The notes: generated by a model from the sequence alone, not told the origin. Counted from the stretch's first letter, positions 16,214-24,739 are shown. The stretch is DNA of 36,957 nt from Candidatus Obscuribacter sp. (GCA_021772155.1 JADYXS010000413.1:1-36957); one strand, 5' to 3'. Numbers and translations: made by a program.

Positions 16214-18676
16214 ATGAAAGTGGTTCTCGCTGAGAAGCCGTCCGTAGCACGGGACATCGCTGCGGTAGTCGGTGCGACTGAAAAGAAGGGCGGCTACTTT
16301 CAGGGCAACGGCTATGCCGTAACTTATGCTTTCGGCCATCTCGTTACTCTTTCCGAGCCAGAAGAGATGAATCCGGCGTGGGGCAAGCCTTGGCGGGTCG
16401 ATCAGCTCCCAATGATTCCAACGGAATGGAAATACCGCATTGCAGAAAAGGCAGCGGATCAATTCAGTATTATCAAACGCCTTTTCTCCGATTCGTCCAC
16501 AACGTCAATAATTTGCGCAACAGATGCCGGGCGCGAAGGTGAACACATCTTTCGGCTTATCTATGAACATGCCGGTTGTACGAAACCGGTGGAAAGGCTC
16601 TGGATTAGCTCACTGACGGCGGAAGCCATTCGCGATGGTTTGAAGAAACTGAAACCAGCATCTGAATTCGACAATCTGGCCGATGCTGCAACGGCGCGAT
16701 CCCGTGCCGACTGGGTGGTGGGGCTGAATTTCACCAGGGCCTATACGACGATGAACCGGCAATTGTGCACGATTGGTCGTGTGCAGACCCCGACCCTTGC
16801 TCTGATTGTCGAACGTCAAAAGACAATTGACAGTTTTAAATCTGCGAATTTCTATGAAATTGCAGTGACCTTTGAACCGGGATTTGTGGCGCGCTACATT
16901 ACTGCTGGTGAAGATGCTCAAACTCGTTTGCAGGACAAAGCCGCAGCGCAGGCGATCGTTGCTTCGATAACGCCAAAGCCGACCGGGACCGTAAACTCCG
17001 TTATTACTTCGGAAAAGAAGACCAAGGCGCCGGCACTCTACGATTTGCTCACGCTGCAGAAAGAGGCGAACAAACGCTTTGGCTATACCGCCAAGGAAAC
17101 GCTGGATATCGCGCAGAACTTATATGAAGAGCACAAGCTCATCTCCTATCCACGGACGGAGTCGCGCCATTTGTCGACAGACATGGTTGGTGAATTGCCG
17201 GCCATTGTGTCAGCTGTTTTGAAGGCATCAACAACAGCGCAAGCCACTCGTGATGCATTTGCCGCCGTATCGATCAAGCCCGGTAATATCACCGCCAGTC
17301 TGTTGAAACCGAGCCTATCAAAGGCTTATCTGGATGACAATAAACTGACGGATCACCATGCCATCATCCCGACGCCGAAGGCTCCGCCGTCCAGCCTTCC
17401 GGAAAAACAGAAGAATGTCTACAAACTAATTGCTACGCGCTTCTTGAGCATCTTTCTGCCTGCTGAAGTTCGTGATGAAACAACGGCGCTCATTGCAATT
17501 GATGAACACACATTCCGTGCGCGCGGAGTTGTCATCAAAGATCCAGGCTGGACCGTGCTTGAGCCGAAGGCTGCCGAGTCTACGAAGAAAGAGAAAGACA
17601 AGGACTCCGCGGAAGAATCGCAGCAACTGCCACCATTGAAGAAGGGGCAGCAACTTCCAAAACGAAAAGCCGAACTAAAGGAGCGCAAAACGAGCGCGCC
17701 GAAACCGTACGATGACTCAAGCTTGCTAACAGCCATGAAGAACGCCGGACAAGAGATCGATGACGAGGATCTGGCCACATACATGAAGCAGCGCGGACTG
17801 GGAACACCAGCTACCCGCGCGGCAATTATTGAACGCCTTTTGCAAACCGGATACATTGAGCGCGCTAAGAAAAACTTGGTGCCGACGGACAAGGGCAAAT
17901 CCCTAATTGAGCAAGTCCACACGGATCTTAAGGACGTGAAGCTCACAGCGTCGTGGGAACAAGGTCTTGCAGACATGCAGGACGGCAAGTTACTGCTCAC
18001 TAAATTCGAGAGCGACATCGCAGAGTTCGTGCGCAGTGTGCTGCCGGATGTGACCAAAGACAGCGCTCTTCGCGAAGGTGATGTCGGTGCATGCCCGAAG
18101 TGCGAGGTTGGAGTTGTTCGCTTTACCCCAAAGGGCGCTGGCTGCAACCGATGGAAAGATGGTTGCATGTTTTCTATCTGGAGAGAGCAATACGGCAAGG
18201 AGCTGACGGATAGTCAGATAAAGGAACTTACTGATGATCGGCGCACGAAATTAATCCACGGATTCAAGAAAAAAGAAGGCAACGATACATACGATGCGTG
18301 CCTCGTTTTGAACGAAGAGTTCAAGGTACGTCTGGATTTTGACAAAGGTGCTGAATCTGAACTTGGTGCTTGTCCTCAATGCAAAGAAGGCATGGTGCGT
18401 CCGAATTCCAAAGGTGTTGGCTGTAATCGCTGGAAGGAAGGCTGCACGCTATTTATCTGGCGTGAACAATACGGCAAAGCACTTACGGATGACCAGATTA
18501 AAGAACTCGTTGAGAAAAAGCGCACTGAAGTTATCAAAGGCTTCCTGAGAAAGGATGGAAGTGGCACATACGATGCCCGGCTCGTGATCAACGACCAGTT
18601 CAAAGTGCGATTGGAGTTCGACAACACGCCAAAACCGAGCGCTCCACCAGTCGAGGTTAGCCAAGCCCCATTTTAA
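16214..18676 (+). CDS. topB: DNA topoisomerase III (type IA)
   Basis: An 820-residue type IA topoisomerase that relaxes or decatenates DNA by passing a strand through a single-strand break. The TOPRIM domain opens the protein (VLAEKPSVARDIA) and continues with the acidic DAGREGE near residue 103. The active-site tyrosine is Y312 in SYPRTESRHL. The GRVQTPTLALIVERQ box is also present. Two C-terminal repeats, starting at about residues 627 and 720, each have CPxC, then C-N-R-W-K-x-G-C and IWREQYGK, so look like zinc-binding topoisomerase C-terminal modules. A basic Lys-rich linker lies near residues 450-500. ATG is preceded by AGGG. EKPS and the length fit TopB rather than TopA. Confidence 0.95.
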   Translation: MKVVLAEKPSVARDIAAVVGATEKKGGYFQGNGYAVTYAFGHLVTLSEPEEMNPAWGKPWRVDQLPMIPTEWKYRIAEKAADQFSIIKRLFSDSSTTSIICATDAGREGEHIFRLIYEHAGCTKPVERLWISSLTAEAIRDGLKKLKPASEFDNLADAATARSRADWVVGLNFTRAYTTMNRQLCTIGRVQTPTLALIVERQKTIDSFKSANFYEIAVTFEPGFVARYITAGEDAQTRLQDKAAAQAIVASITPKPTGTVNSVITSEKKTKAPALYDLLTLQKEANKRFGYTAKETLDIAQNLYEEHKLISYPRTESRHLSTDMVGELPAIVSAVLKASTTAQATRDAFAAVSIKPGNITASLLKPSLSKAYLDDNKLTDHHAIIPTPKAPPSSLPEKQKNVYKLIATRFLSIFLPAEVRDETTALIAIDEHTFRARGVVIKDPGWTVLEPKAAESTKKEKDKDSAEESQQLPPLKKGQQLPKRKAELKERKTSAPKPYDDSSLLTAMKNAGQEIDDEDLATYMKQRGLGTPATRAAIIERLLQTGYIERAKKNLVPTDKGKSLIEQVHTDLKDVKLTASWEQGLADMQDGKLLLTKFESDIAEFVRSVLPDVTKDSALREGDVGACPKCEVGVVRFTPKGAGCNRWKDGCMFSIWREQYGKELTDSQIKELTDDRRTKLIHGFKKKEGNDTYDACLVLNEEFKVRLDFDKGAESELGACPQCKEGMVRPNSKGVGCNRWKEGCTLFIWREQYGKALTDDQIKELVEKKRTEVIKGFLRKDGSGTYDARLVINDQFKVRLEFDNTPKPSAPPVEVSQAPF

Positions 18677-18789
18677 ACGGGTGCGGTCCATCGTCCCCTG
18701 GCTTAAGGGGCGTTCGGGTTGTGCGTTGCCAAACCGAAAAGCGCAGGCGCGTCAGGAGGTAGAATTATCAGACGCACCGGGAGGATCAC

Positions 18790-19995
18790 GTGGGAGTTAA
18801 CTTCGCCCTTGGTTTACTGAGTTCGTTTATCGTGGTGATGTTAATGTCGAAGCCGGCGTTAGCTGATCATTGTTTTGAACAAGTCGACATCAGCATGTTG
18901 CAGTGGATGCATAAGTTTAAAGTGCCAGGGGCGCAGCTATCTGTGGCAAAGAATGGCAAAATTATTTACTCGAAAGGATACGGAATAAGCGATGTTGAGA
19001 AGCATCCGGTCACTACGCAAAACCTGTTCCGCATCGCGAGTGTTTCAAAAGTGTTCACGGCCGTTGCTATATGGCAGCTGGTGCAAAATGGGAAGTTGAA
19101 GCTCGATGACAAAGCCTTCATTGTTCTGGACAACTTGCCGGGACCACCAGGCACCGCAGAGGACCCACGTCTCAAAACGATCTCCGTGCTGAATTTATTG
19201 GATCACGCAGGTGGATGGGATACGGCTTCCGCCGGTGACGCCCAGGTAATCTACACAAGAACGGCCGCTGATATGTTTGCTGAACCACGTCCGGCAAAGC
19301 CAGCAACCATTGTTCGCTTTATGCGCGGTAAGCCGCTGCAATTTGATCCCGGTAGCAAATCAGCTTATTCGAATTTCGGATTCAACGTGCTCGGTCGGCT
19401 AATCGAAAGGACTTCTGGTGCTACCTATGAGGATTACGTAAAGATGAATCTGCTTTTGCCTTCAGGTATCACGGACATGGAAATCGCAAAGACTCGCTTG
19501 GCCGATCGCCGACCGAACGAAGTGATGTACTTCGATGGTGAGGAAGAGCCGCTGCTGTGGTCGGTATTGGATAACGAGTCGGAGCAAGTTAAATGGTCGT
19601 ACGGAGGAGACTTTGCTATTGAAACAATGGACTCCCACGGTGGTTGGCTCGGCACCGCCGATGATATCGCGAAGTTCGCCGGAGCTATAGGTGGTGATGG
19701 ATCAGGTCCGTTGCTAGCAGCGGATACGCTCAAGCAAATGCTAACGCCCGATCTGAAACACGAAACTGCCAACAAGGGAACATTCCGTGCACACGGCGTT
19801 CTCGTGAATCCCAGCAAGAACCGCTGGTGCCACGTGGGTGCTTTGAATAGCGGTTCGGGATCAGTACTCTACAGTTTGAAAAATGGTGTCACCATAGGTG
19901 CCAATTTTAATCATCTCGACTACGAGCGTCGTGGCGAATATTTCCGTTCGATCGAGAGTTCTGTGATTGACTCTATAGATACGATGGGATTGTAG
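18790..19995 (+). CDS. Secreted class C beta-lactamase-fold serine hydrolase
   Basis: A 401-residue exported protein. Signal peptide is residues 1-25 (ending ALA-D). The penicillin-binding/beta-lactamase-fold motifs are S84-V-S-K87, Y193-S-N195, and HVGALNSGSG near residue 345 in place of KTG. Such proteins act as D-alanyl-D-alanine carboxypeptidases, esterases or, less often, beta-lactamases. I cannot assign a substrate. GTG at 18790 is supported by GGGAGG four bases upstream. The gene follows topB by 113 bases on the same strand, but no functional link is apparent. Confidence 0.88.
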   Translation: MGVNFALGLLSSFIVVMLMSKPALADHCFEQVDISMLQWMHKFKVPGAQLSVAKNGKIIYSKGYGISDVEKHPVTTQNLFRIASVSKVFTAVAIWQLVQNGKLKLDDKAFIVLDNLPGPPGTAEDPRLKTISVLNLLDHAGGWDTASAGDAQVIYTRTAADMFAEPRPAKPATIVRFMRGKPLQFDPGSKSAYSNFGFNVLGRLIERTSGATYEDYVKMNLLLPSGITDMEIAKTRLADRRPNEVMYFDGEEEPLLWSVLDNESEQVKWSYGGDFAIETMDSHGGWLGTADDIAKFAGAIGGDGSGPLLAADTLKQMLTPDLKHETANKGTFRAHGVLVNPSKNRWCHVGALNSGSGSVLYSLKNGVTIGANFNHLDYERRGEYFRSIESSVIDSIDTMGL

Positions 19996-20059
19996 AATAG
20001 GTGATTTGCCACGAGTGCGAGTTGAACGATCCACATCAGGTGGCGACCTCAATGGAAAG

Positions 20060-20473
20060 TTAAGTGTGCGAAATCGTTCCTCTTTTGTGGTCGTGAGCAA
20101 GGCCAAGGTATAGGAAGTCGACGCTCTCGTGTCCGATCACGAATCTGGATTCGCTCTGGTTGACCGTGATTCCTGGGATCTTGGTCGCGGTGTGAACGAT
20201 GACCAGAAGGCTGACTAACAGTTTCACGAGCAAAGGTGCTTTGAACATCTCTGCGGAGTCGACCGGTCGACTAGTATCGACTGAAAAAAAATGGTCCGCC
20301 GACAAGGTCGCCGAGGATTGCCCACCAGTGACAACGGCTGACTCCATGACCGAATCAAGTACCATCGCTAGTGAGCCTGACGTGGTGGCCGCAACCTGCT
20401 TGTCCAAGCAAACTGCAGTTGCTGTTTTCTGGCAAGGACCAGCTTTTGTGCAGTTCGGTGTATCTTGCAGCAT
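20060..20473 (-). CDS. Cys-containing hypothetical protein under a TetR-type operator
   Basis: A 137-residue protein, with ATG at 20473 seven bases after AGAGGA. A strong promoter lies upstream. The N-terminus holds three Cys in 15 residues (NCTKAGPCQKTATAVC), which might bind metal. Residues about 80-100 contain a hydrophobic stretch (APLLVKLLVSLLVIV) that could be a membrane helix. The C-terminus has several His (GHES, LAHDHKRGTISH). I recognise no family. A plus-strand frame covers the same bases, but lacks the promoter and SD. Codon frame is therefore chosen on signals upstream rather than similarity, and confidence is moderate. Confidence 0.5.
   Translation of the reverse strand: MLQDTPNCTKAGPCQKTATAVCLDKQVAATTSGSLAMVLDSVMESAVVTGGQSSATLSADHFFSVDTSRPVDSAEMFKAPLLVKLLVSLLVIVHTATKIPGITVNQSESRFVIGHESVDFLYLGLAHDHKRGTISHT
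20257..20272. promoter_or_regulatory. Perfect 16-bp palindrome, possible second TetR-type operator
   Basis: AGTCGACCGGTCGACT is a perfect palindrome and shares the GACCGGTC core with the promoter operator at 20510-20524. It lies inside the 20060-20473 frame. Centre-to-centre distance is about 252 bases, near 24 helical turns, so looping between the two is possible. Confidence 0.45.
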
Positions 20474-20505
20474 GTTCAATTCCTCTCAACCGATTCGATG
20501 TAGTT

Positions 20506-20534
20506 ATAATAGACCGGTCGTCTAGCAGGGTCAA
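20506..20534 (-). promoter_or_regulatory. Promoter overlapped by a TetR-type operator
   Basis: Read on the minus strand: -35 TTGACC (20534-20529), 17-base spacer, -10 TATTAT (20511-20506). The spacer contains TAGACGACCGGTCTA (20510-20524), an inverted repeat with TAGAC arms and a GACCGGTC core. It resembles the AGACCRGTCT boxes known for the TetR-family LmrA/QdoR regulators of Bacillus. Repression by a TetR regulator encoded elsewhere is inferred; none is encoded in this window. Confidence 0.7.
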
Positions 20535-20682
20535 CTACCCCAGTAATCGGTCGGCTCAAATGGCTGCATGGTGCTCTGTGACGAGCATATGCCTCGCGGA
20601 GCGATGCGAGATCGATTCGGAAAGGAACATCCAGCCCAAAGATGAGTCATCCTCCGGCGAATTATTGCTTGGGTATTCGCGA

Positions 20683-21663
20683 TTAAAGCTTTGGTCCTGG
20701 CGTGACATGGATCACGTAGTCAACTGCCGGGGAATTCGTTTCACCGTTTTTGTCGCCTCCGTCCACAATGCCAATTGTTGTCGCTGGTTCTTTCACATAG
20801 CGCGCCACCCGGTCTGGAATTCCGAATCCACCATCTATATGTCCGCTGCCGGCGAGAATGATCATCCGTTTCAGTTGGTGCTTGGCTTTGAAGTTAGCTG
20901 CGCTTTGAGCCATGAAGTCATCCCAAACTGCCATCACCTGGTATGACCGCTCTTTCTGTTCTGAAGTAGCTGTATGCGAGCCGTGCATCTCACTTAACAG
21001 CTCATACCAGTGGTTTCGATGCGCTTTTAGCTGAAAGTCCACCGTTCCCAGTTGCTGCTTTTCTCTATCGCTAAGTTGCTCGAAGCCGAGCTTCGAGATT
21101 CTGCTCGTAAGCTCCTTGGGCGCATTTAGCGCGGCCAGCGGAATACTGTTGCGGCGGCAGAAATCTATTTTCGGACGATATAGTTTCCAGTCGTACCCCC
21201 AACGCGGGGCATACTCTGACTCCTTCAGGAAAGCCGTCTCATCGATCTCTCCTGCGAAAAATCGATCGATCGCAGGCTGAAATGGGCGTTGAAAAATTTC
21301 CATGCCAACGCCTAGACTTTCGTCTCGAGCGAATAATGCTTTGATGATCTGCAGCTGTACTAAGTGATCGGCTTCACTATCGTGCTGTTCTCCAACGCAG
21401 ATTAGATTCTTGTCCATCAGCCTGTCGATCAAGATTCCAAAAGAGATCGAGCTTCCTTGAGAATCGGTAATCTTCAGCGCCAGCGGCTGCGTGAGCGCTG
21501 GTCTTAATGCCGCAGGTGACGCAGTTGTGGCATTCGACTGCGGCGCTGATGACGGCACAGGTGGCCCGGCTGCTGTGGCGAATGAGGCGGTCCCGGCAGC
21601 TGCCCATAAGATCTGCAAAGGCAAGATCACAATGAGCGTTTTGAAAAACAACTTTGGCACCAT
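20683..21663 (-). CDS. ChaN-like (Tiki/DUF399) exported protein
   Basis: A 326-residue protein. Signal peptide is residues 1-31 (MVPKLFFKTLIVILPLQILW, then A-S-F-A-T-A), followed by a Ser/Ala/Pro-rich linker to about residue 60. The ChaN-type domain has GEQHDSEADH at 91-100, a GMEIFQR strand, and GSGHIDGGFGIPDR near the C-terminus. Known ChaN proteins bind haem and belong to the TraB/Tiki-like fold; a haem or iron role is inferred from the family. ATG at 21663 is chosen because the signal peptide begins there; the frame extends 37 codons upstream with no signal-like content. Divergent from csoR. Confidence 0.85.
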   Translation of the reverse strand: MVPKLFFKTLIVILPLQILWAAAGTASFATAAGPPVPSSAPQSNATTASPAALRPALTQPLALKITDSQGSSISFGILIDRLMDKNLICVGEQHDSEADHLVQLQIIKALFARDESLGVGMEIFQRPFQPAIDRFFAGEIDETAFLKESEYAPRWGYDWKLYRPKIDFCRRNSIPLAALNAPKELTSRISKLGFEQLSDREKQQLGTVDFQLKAHRNHWYELLSEMHGSHTATSEQKERSYQVMAVWDDFMAQSAANFKAKHQLKRMIILAGSGHIDGGFGIPDRVARYVKEPATTIGIVDGGDKNGETNSPAVDYVIHVTPGPKL

Positions 21664-21752
21664 AAACCACCTGTGTTCTATCAATACTGGCGCCCTACGA
21701 TCGGCGTTCCCCTTGATGTCCGTACCATGCCAAGCAGTGTGGGGATTTGGTT

Positions 21753-21765
21753 TGTACCTGGTACA
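21753..21765. promoter_or_regulatory. Palindrome in the divergent chaN-like/csoR region
   Basis: TGTACCTGGTACA is an inverted repeat with six-base arms, centred about 96 bases from each start codon. It lies just upstream of the candidate csoR promoter. It could be the CsoR operator or another regulator's site; this is inference from position. Confidence 0.45.
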
Positions 21766-21781
21766 CATTGCCACCTTCCAG

Positions 21782-21810
21782 CTGCAAACTTCTACAGGTT
21801 AGGCTATCAT
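21782..21810 (+). promoter_or_regulatory. Candidate csoR promoter
   Basis: CTGCAA (21782-21787), 17-base spacer and TATCAT (21805-21810). The -10 matches the consensus at five of six positions; the -35 is weak. It is about 50 bases upstream of the start codon. Confidence 0.4.
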
Positions 21811-21860
21811 CCTCCGGAGCGCGATACGCCTCACTGTGACATCTTGGGTTCCAAAGCTGA

Positions 21861-22193
21861 ATGGCAATCAACAGCCAGAACAAAGAGAAGATAAAAGCTC
21901 GCCTATCGAAGGCTGTTGGGCACCTCAATGCGGTCCACAGAATGGTGGATGATGAGAAGTATTGCATCGATGTTTTGAACCAGCTTAAGGCGGTCCAATC
22001 AGCGCTAGACCGCACTGCAGAAGTGATTCTCAGGCAACACCTTGAAACTTGTGTGGTTGATGCGGTCCAAAGGCAAGATTCGAAACGTGTTATCGAAGAA
22101 CTAATGCAAGTGTTTCGCCAATCGCCGGTGCTGTATAGTGCCGACGAACCGGAACCACAGCCGGTATCCAAGGATACTGGCTGCTGCCACTAG
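21861..22193 (+). CDS. csoR: CsoR-family copper-sensing repressor
   Basis: A 110-residue helical regulator of the CsoR/RcnR/FrmR (DUF156) family. These tetramers bind operator DNA and release it on binding metal or another inducer. The Cu(I) set of CsoR is present: C35, H60 and C64, equivalent to C36, H61 and C65 in the Mycobacterium tuberculosis protein, so copper is the best prediction. Formaldehyde-type FrmR and nickel-type RcnR lack this pattern. The protein ends in a Pro/Glu-rich tail with C108-C109-H110, unusual for the family, which may add metal ligands. No copper pump is in the window. It is divergent from a ChaN-like gene; the start lacks a strong SD. Confidence 0.9.
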   Translation: MAINSQNKEKIKARLSKAVGHLNAVHRMVDDEKYCIDVLNQLKAVQSALDRTAEVILRQHLETCVVDAVQRQDSKRVIEELMQVFRQSPVLYSADEPEPQPVSKDTGCCH

Positions 22194-22396
22194 ACCAGGA
22201 CCCCACCGGGGGGTCGGCTTACTCAAGTCTGCGAGATTTTGTAGACTTTGCACACCTTGAGGCAAGTCATGCATCCTCTCCATCTTTGTTGTATCCCGCA
22301 TGCAGAACAAGTGCTTATACAGATTCTTCCGTTTCTAGCGATCGGTTTCTTGGCCGTTCAAAAGACGTGGTCGATGTTTCAACTTAAGAGGAAGTC

Positions 22397-22618
22397 ATGA
22401 GACGTTCTAGCCGAGGCCAGAGCATGGTCGAGTACGCTATAGGGGTTGGTTGCATCACGGCGCTTTCCATGGCAGTTCTAGGAACTTTGGGTTTTATTGA
22501 CTGGCGACTATTGCACAACATCGAACATGCGCTTGTCCCTCATGGTAGTGGCCACGCGACATCCGGTCACGCTCATGCCATTGTTGAAGCTAGTGCTCAA
22601 CCATGGGTCATTGATTAG
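22397..22618 (+). CDS. Flp-like type IVb prepilin
   Basis: A 73-residue protein. The prepilin signature is G8 followed by QSMVEY, that is Gly at -1, Glu at +5 and Tyr at +6 of the mature form, which a TadV/PilD-type peptidase should cleave. A hydrophobic helix follows (AIGVGCITALSMAVLGTLGF). The mature tail is His-rich (HNIEHALVPHGSGHATSGHAHA), unlike most Flp pilins, and could bind metal. ATG with AGAGGA four bases upstream. No pilus assembly gene is next to it. The gene may be a minor pilin or a membrane protein of this type. Confidence 0.8.
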   Translation: MRRSSRGQSMVEYAIGVGCITALSMAVLGTLGFIDWRLLHNIEHALVPHGSGHATSGHAHAIVEASAQPWVID

Positions 22619-22679
22619 CCAGCACAGGGGTTGATGTCAGACTAGCTCTTAGTGGCTTTCGAATCACTCACATTACAGC

Positions 22680-22706
22680 TCCGGCGGCGCACACTGCGCC
22701 GCCGGA
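22680..22706. terminator. Perfect GC-rich hairpin between convergent genes
   Basis: TCCGGCGGCGCA and TGCGCCGCCGGA form a perfect 12-bp stem with a three-base loop. It lies between the Flp-like gene (+) and the receiver gene (-), where a bidirectional terminator is expected. No U-run follows, so the call depends on stem strength and place. Confidence 0.6.
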
Positions 22707-22738
22707 CTGGTTTAGGTTCCCGGAGTCCTTGCGCAGCG

Positions 22739-23155
22739 TTAGCCGTAGACCTTCTTGAGAGCAGACAGTTGCTTCACAGCGGATTGTTGATCAGGGTCGA
22801 TCAACCATCTTTTCACTATCTGTTCCAGATCTGTGCTCAAGATGGGTTTGCGGAAGTGGTCCGTCATGCCGGCTCGACCAGACTCGAATTTGTCTGCCAC
22901 GCTAGTTAAGGCAATGATCGGTACCTGCGCATGTTGTCTCAGTTTTTCGCGGCGCCGTATTCGTCTGCAAGCCTCCCACCCGTTGATGCCGGGCAAATTG
23001 ATGTCCATCAAAATCAAATCAAAGAAATCAGCCAAATCAACTGCTTCCTCGCCGGTTAGAACGGAGTAACAATTGACGTTGAGGCCGTGCAACATCCTTA
23101 GAGTTACCTCTCGCGTCACAGGGCTGTCTTCAACAAGCAAAATTCTCTTAATCAT
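22739..23155 (-). CDS. Stand-alone CheY-like response regulator
   Basis: A 138-residue single receiver domain. The acidic pair E9-D10, phospho-acceptor D51 (LILMDINLPG), Thr in IIALTSVA and Lys in FRKPI are all present. There is no output domain, so it probably acts by protein contact or in a phosphorelay. ATG has GAGGG eight bases upstream. Its cognate kinase is not obvious; neither of the window's two kinases is adjacent. The C-terminal 20 residues (SAVKQLSALKKVYG) extend slightly beyond the receiver. Confidence 0.9.
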   Translation of the reverse strand: MIKRILLVEDSPVTREVTLRMLHGLNVNCYSVLTGEEAVDLADFFDLILMDINLPGINGWEACRRIRRREKLRQHAQVPIIALTSVADKFESGRAGMTDHFRKPILSTDLEQIVKRWLIDPDQQSAVKQLSALKKVYG

Positions 23156-23335
23156 GGCTTAGTCCCTCATTTTACGTCGTGTAAGCCTACCGGCACCACA
23201 AGAGGTGCAGTGAGGCGATGCGTACGCAACCTGTTTATTTAGCCACCGCATTCGGTGCCGCCGAACAAATGGAGTTCGACGCGCGTCTGGTCAGATGTAG
23301 CTAACATTACTCAGGTGCTCGAGTGGGCCAGCTCT

Positions 23336-23671
23336 TCAAAGCAAAAGTGCACGGTTTAACAGCCAGAGTGGTGACATCTTAGCTGGAATGGTTTGATGAT
23401 TAGACAGCGACGGAGCAAAAGACGCGGCAATCTCAGCTGTGGCAGTGTCCGTCCTACGGGCATTGGTGCCGGCTAAGCCGAAGATCCGATTTTTTAGTTC
23501 CGATAAATATCGATTGCCGAGTAACTTTCCAGAAAGCGCTGTTCCATCCGTATTGCCCTGAAGCTCCGCGCCAAAGGCCGCGTTCAGCAGGAACGTTGAA
23601 GAAACGAACGTCAGCACAGCTAGTACTGCTGTCAGACTGATAAGTTTGCGAGATATCGCTTTCTGTCTCAT
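23336..23671 (-). CDS. Small exported hypothetical protein
   Basis: A 111-residue protein with a clear Sec signal peptide: basic start MRQKAISRKL, hydrophobic core, and cleavage probably near AAFGA-E (residue 35). The mature part of about 75 residues has no motif that I know. The gene stands alone between the receiver and Nudix genes on the same strand. A SD is not evident before the ATG. Secretion is supported by the sequence; function is unknown. Confidence 0.65.
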   Translation of the reverse strand: MRQKAISRKLISLTAVLAVLTFVSSTFLLNAAFGAELQGNTDGTALSGKLLGNRYLSELKNRIFGLAGTNARRTDTATAEIAASFAPSLSNHQTIPAKMSPLWLLNRALLL

Positions 23672-23929
23672 GCAACGAGTCTAACAAAAAATCAGTTGAG
23701 CGCGCTTGGATAACAATGGCTATTTCTAATGAATACAGCGAGTTCTTAAGCTATCGGGCCCATTTACACGATACTCAATTTCTTTCGTTTCCAGAAATGA
23801 AGTTTTTTTGTCGGCGACTCTTGCTGAACGAGAGTCGATAAAGGCCAGAGCCGCTAGCGTTTCGAAAGGACGGGCAAGTCCTGCCGTGATACAGTCGTAG
23901 AGCCAAGCTCCACGCGGATGCTAGCCGAG

Positions 23930-24346
23930 TTATGACTTTGACTGCTCTGTTTTACGCGTGAGCTTAAACAGGCACAACAGGCTTTCTATGATCGGCAGTT
24001 GATACTTATGCAACATTTTGGCGGCCGTGGGCAACGACACAAAGCGTGCGGCTTGCACCTCGGCCGATGCTAATGGCATTTCGTCCTCACCGCAGCGTGC
24101 CTGATAACAATAGAATCGCTCAGTGCGTTTGGCGTTTTCGACGTAGCCTAAGGGCACGAGTCTCTCATGGCAGGTTAGCTGGGTCTCCTCATTAAGCTCG
24201 CGCCGAGCAGCTGCTGCTAGAGCCTCGCCTCTGCGGACCTTCCCTTTAGGGAGGCTCCACCTGACCGCCTTCGACCGCACAAGGAGGATTTGCAAGGACC
24301 CTGCCCTTGTAAGGCGCATCAAAAGAATTCCGGCAGTAATCTTCAT
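23930..24346 (-). CDS. Nudix hydrolase
   Basis: A 138-residue enzyme. The Nudix box G-x5-E-x7-R-E-L-x-E-E runs from G35 to L57 (KGKVRRGEALAAAARRELNEE), except that the usual Gly before the last hydrophobic residue is Gln. Nudix enzymes hydrolyse nucleoside diphosphates linked to another group X; MutT, Ap4A hydrolase and ADP-ribose pyrophosphatase are options. WSLPKGKV before the box resembles Ap4A hydrolase or MutT-like members. I chose the ATG at 24346 where the first Nudix strand begins; a longer frame reaches 24442 but has no support. Upstream bases lack a clear SD. Confidence 0.85.
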   Translation of the reverse strand: MKITAGILLMRLTRAGSLQILLVRSKAVRWSLPKGKVRRGEALAAAARRELNEETQLTCHERLVPLGYVENAKRTERFYCYQARCGEDEMPLASAEVQAARFVSLPTAAKMLHKYQLPIIESLLCLFKLTRKTEQSKS

Positions 24347-24739
24347 GGGTCTGATGACTTTGACCTGCTGCACAGCTACAAGCTGAGAACGTCGGTAAGG
24401 CGTCCTAACCAAGATTTGAAGACATGCTGGACGTTCCAACATGAGGTCTTGCGGACAATAGGGACTGCGTATCTTATCAAAGGAAAGCGGTCAATGCCGC
24501 AGAAAGAGGCGACTGCCTTTGTTGGGCGTATGAACACGTGCCAGCTTTTGGGTGCGAGGAGCTCAGGCTCGCTGGGAATCGCGAGGCTTGAAGTGCGATC
24601 CGGACGGCGATTGAGAATGCCAATAATCTTCATTAGTTTTTTAGAACATCTGCCAATTGGATTAATATGTCATCGTGCTTCTGCCTACCGGGTACAACCA
24701 TCTAAAAGCTGGCAGCATGCCATCGCCGGAAAGAGCCAA
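24347..24739. other. Intergenic stretch before the second OmpR-type regulator
   Basis: About 390 bases divergent between the Nudix gene and the regulator. The regulator frame is open back to 24290, but that part does not look like a receiver. A minus-strand frame at 24376-24633 has no SD or family. I see no RNA gene. It should hold both promoters; none is clear enough to place. Confidence 0.3.

Noticed and set aside
17419-18198. Long minus-strand ORF inside topB
   Set aside because: Antisense shadow of a well-conserved topoisomerase; Ser-rich composition typical of reverse frames.
20199-20525. Plus-strand ORF overlapping the Cys-containing gene
   Set aside because: No promoter or SD fits it, while the minus gene has both.
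24376-24633. Minus-strand ORF of 85 residues upstream of the regulator
   Set aside because: No SD or recognisable domain; overlapped by plus-strand control region.
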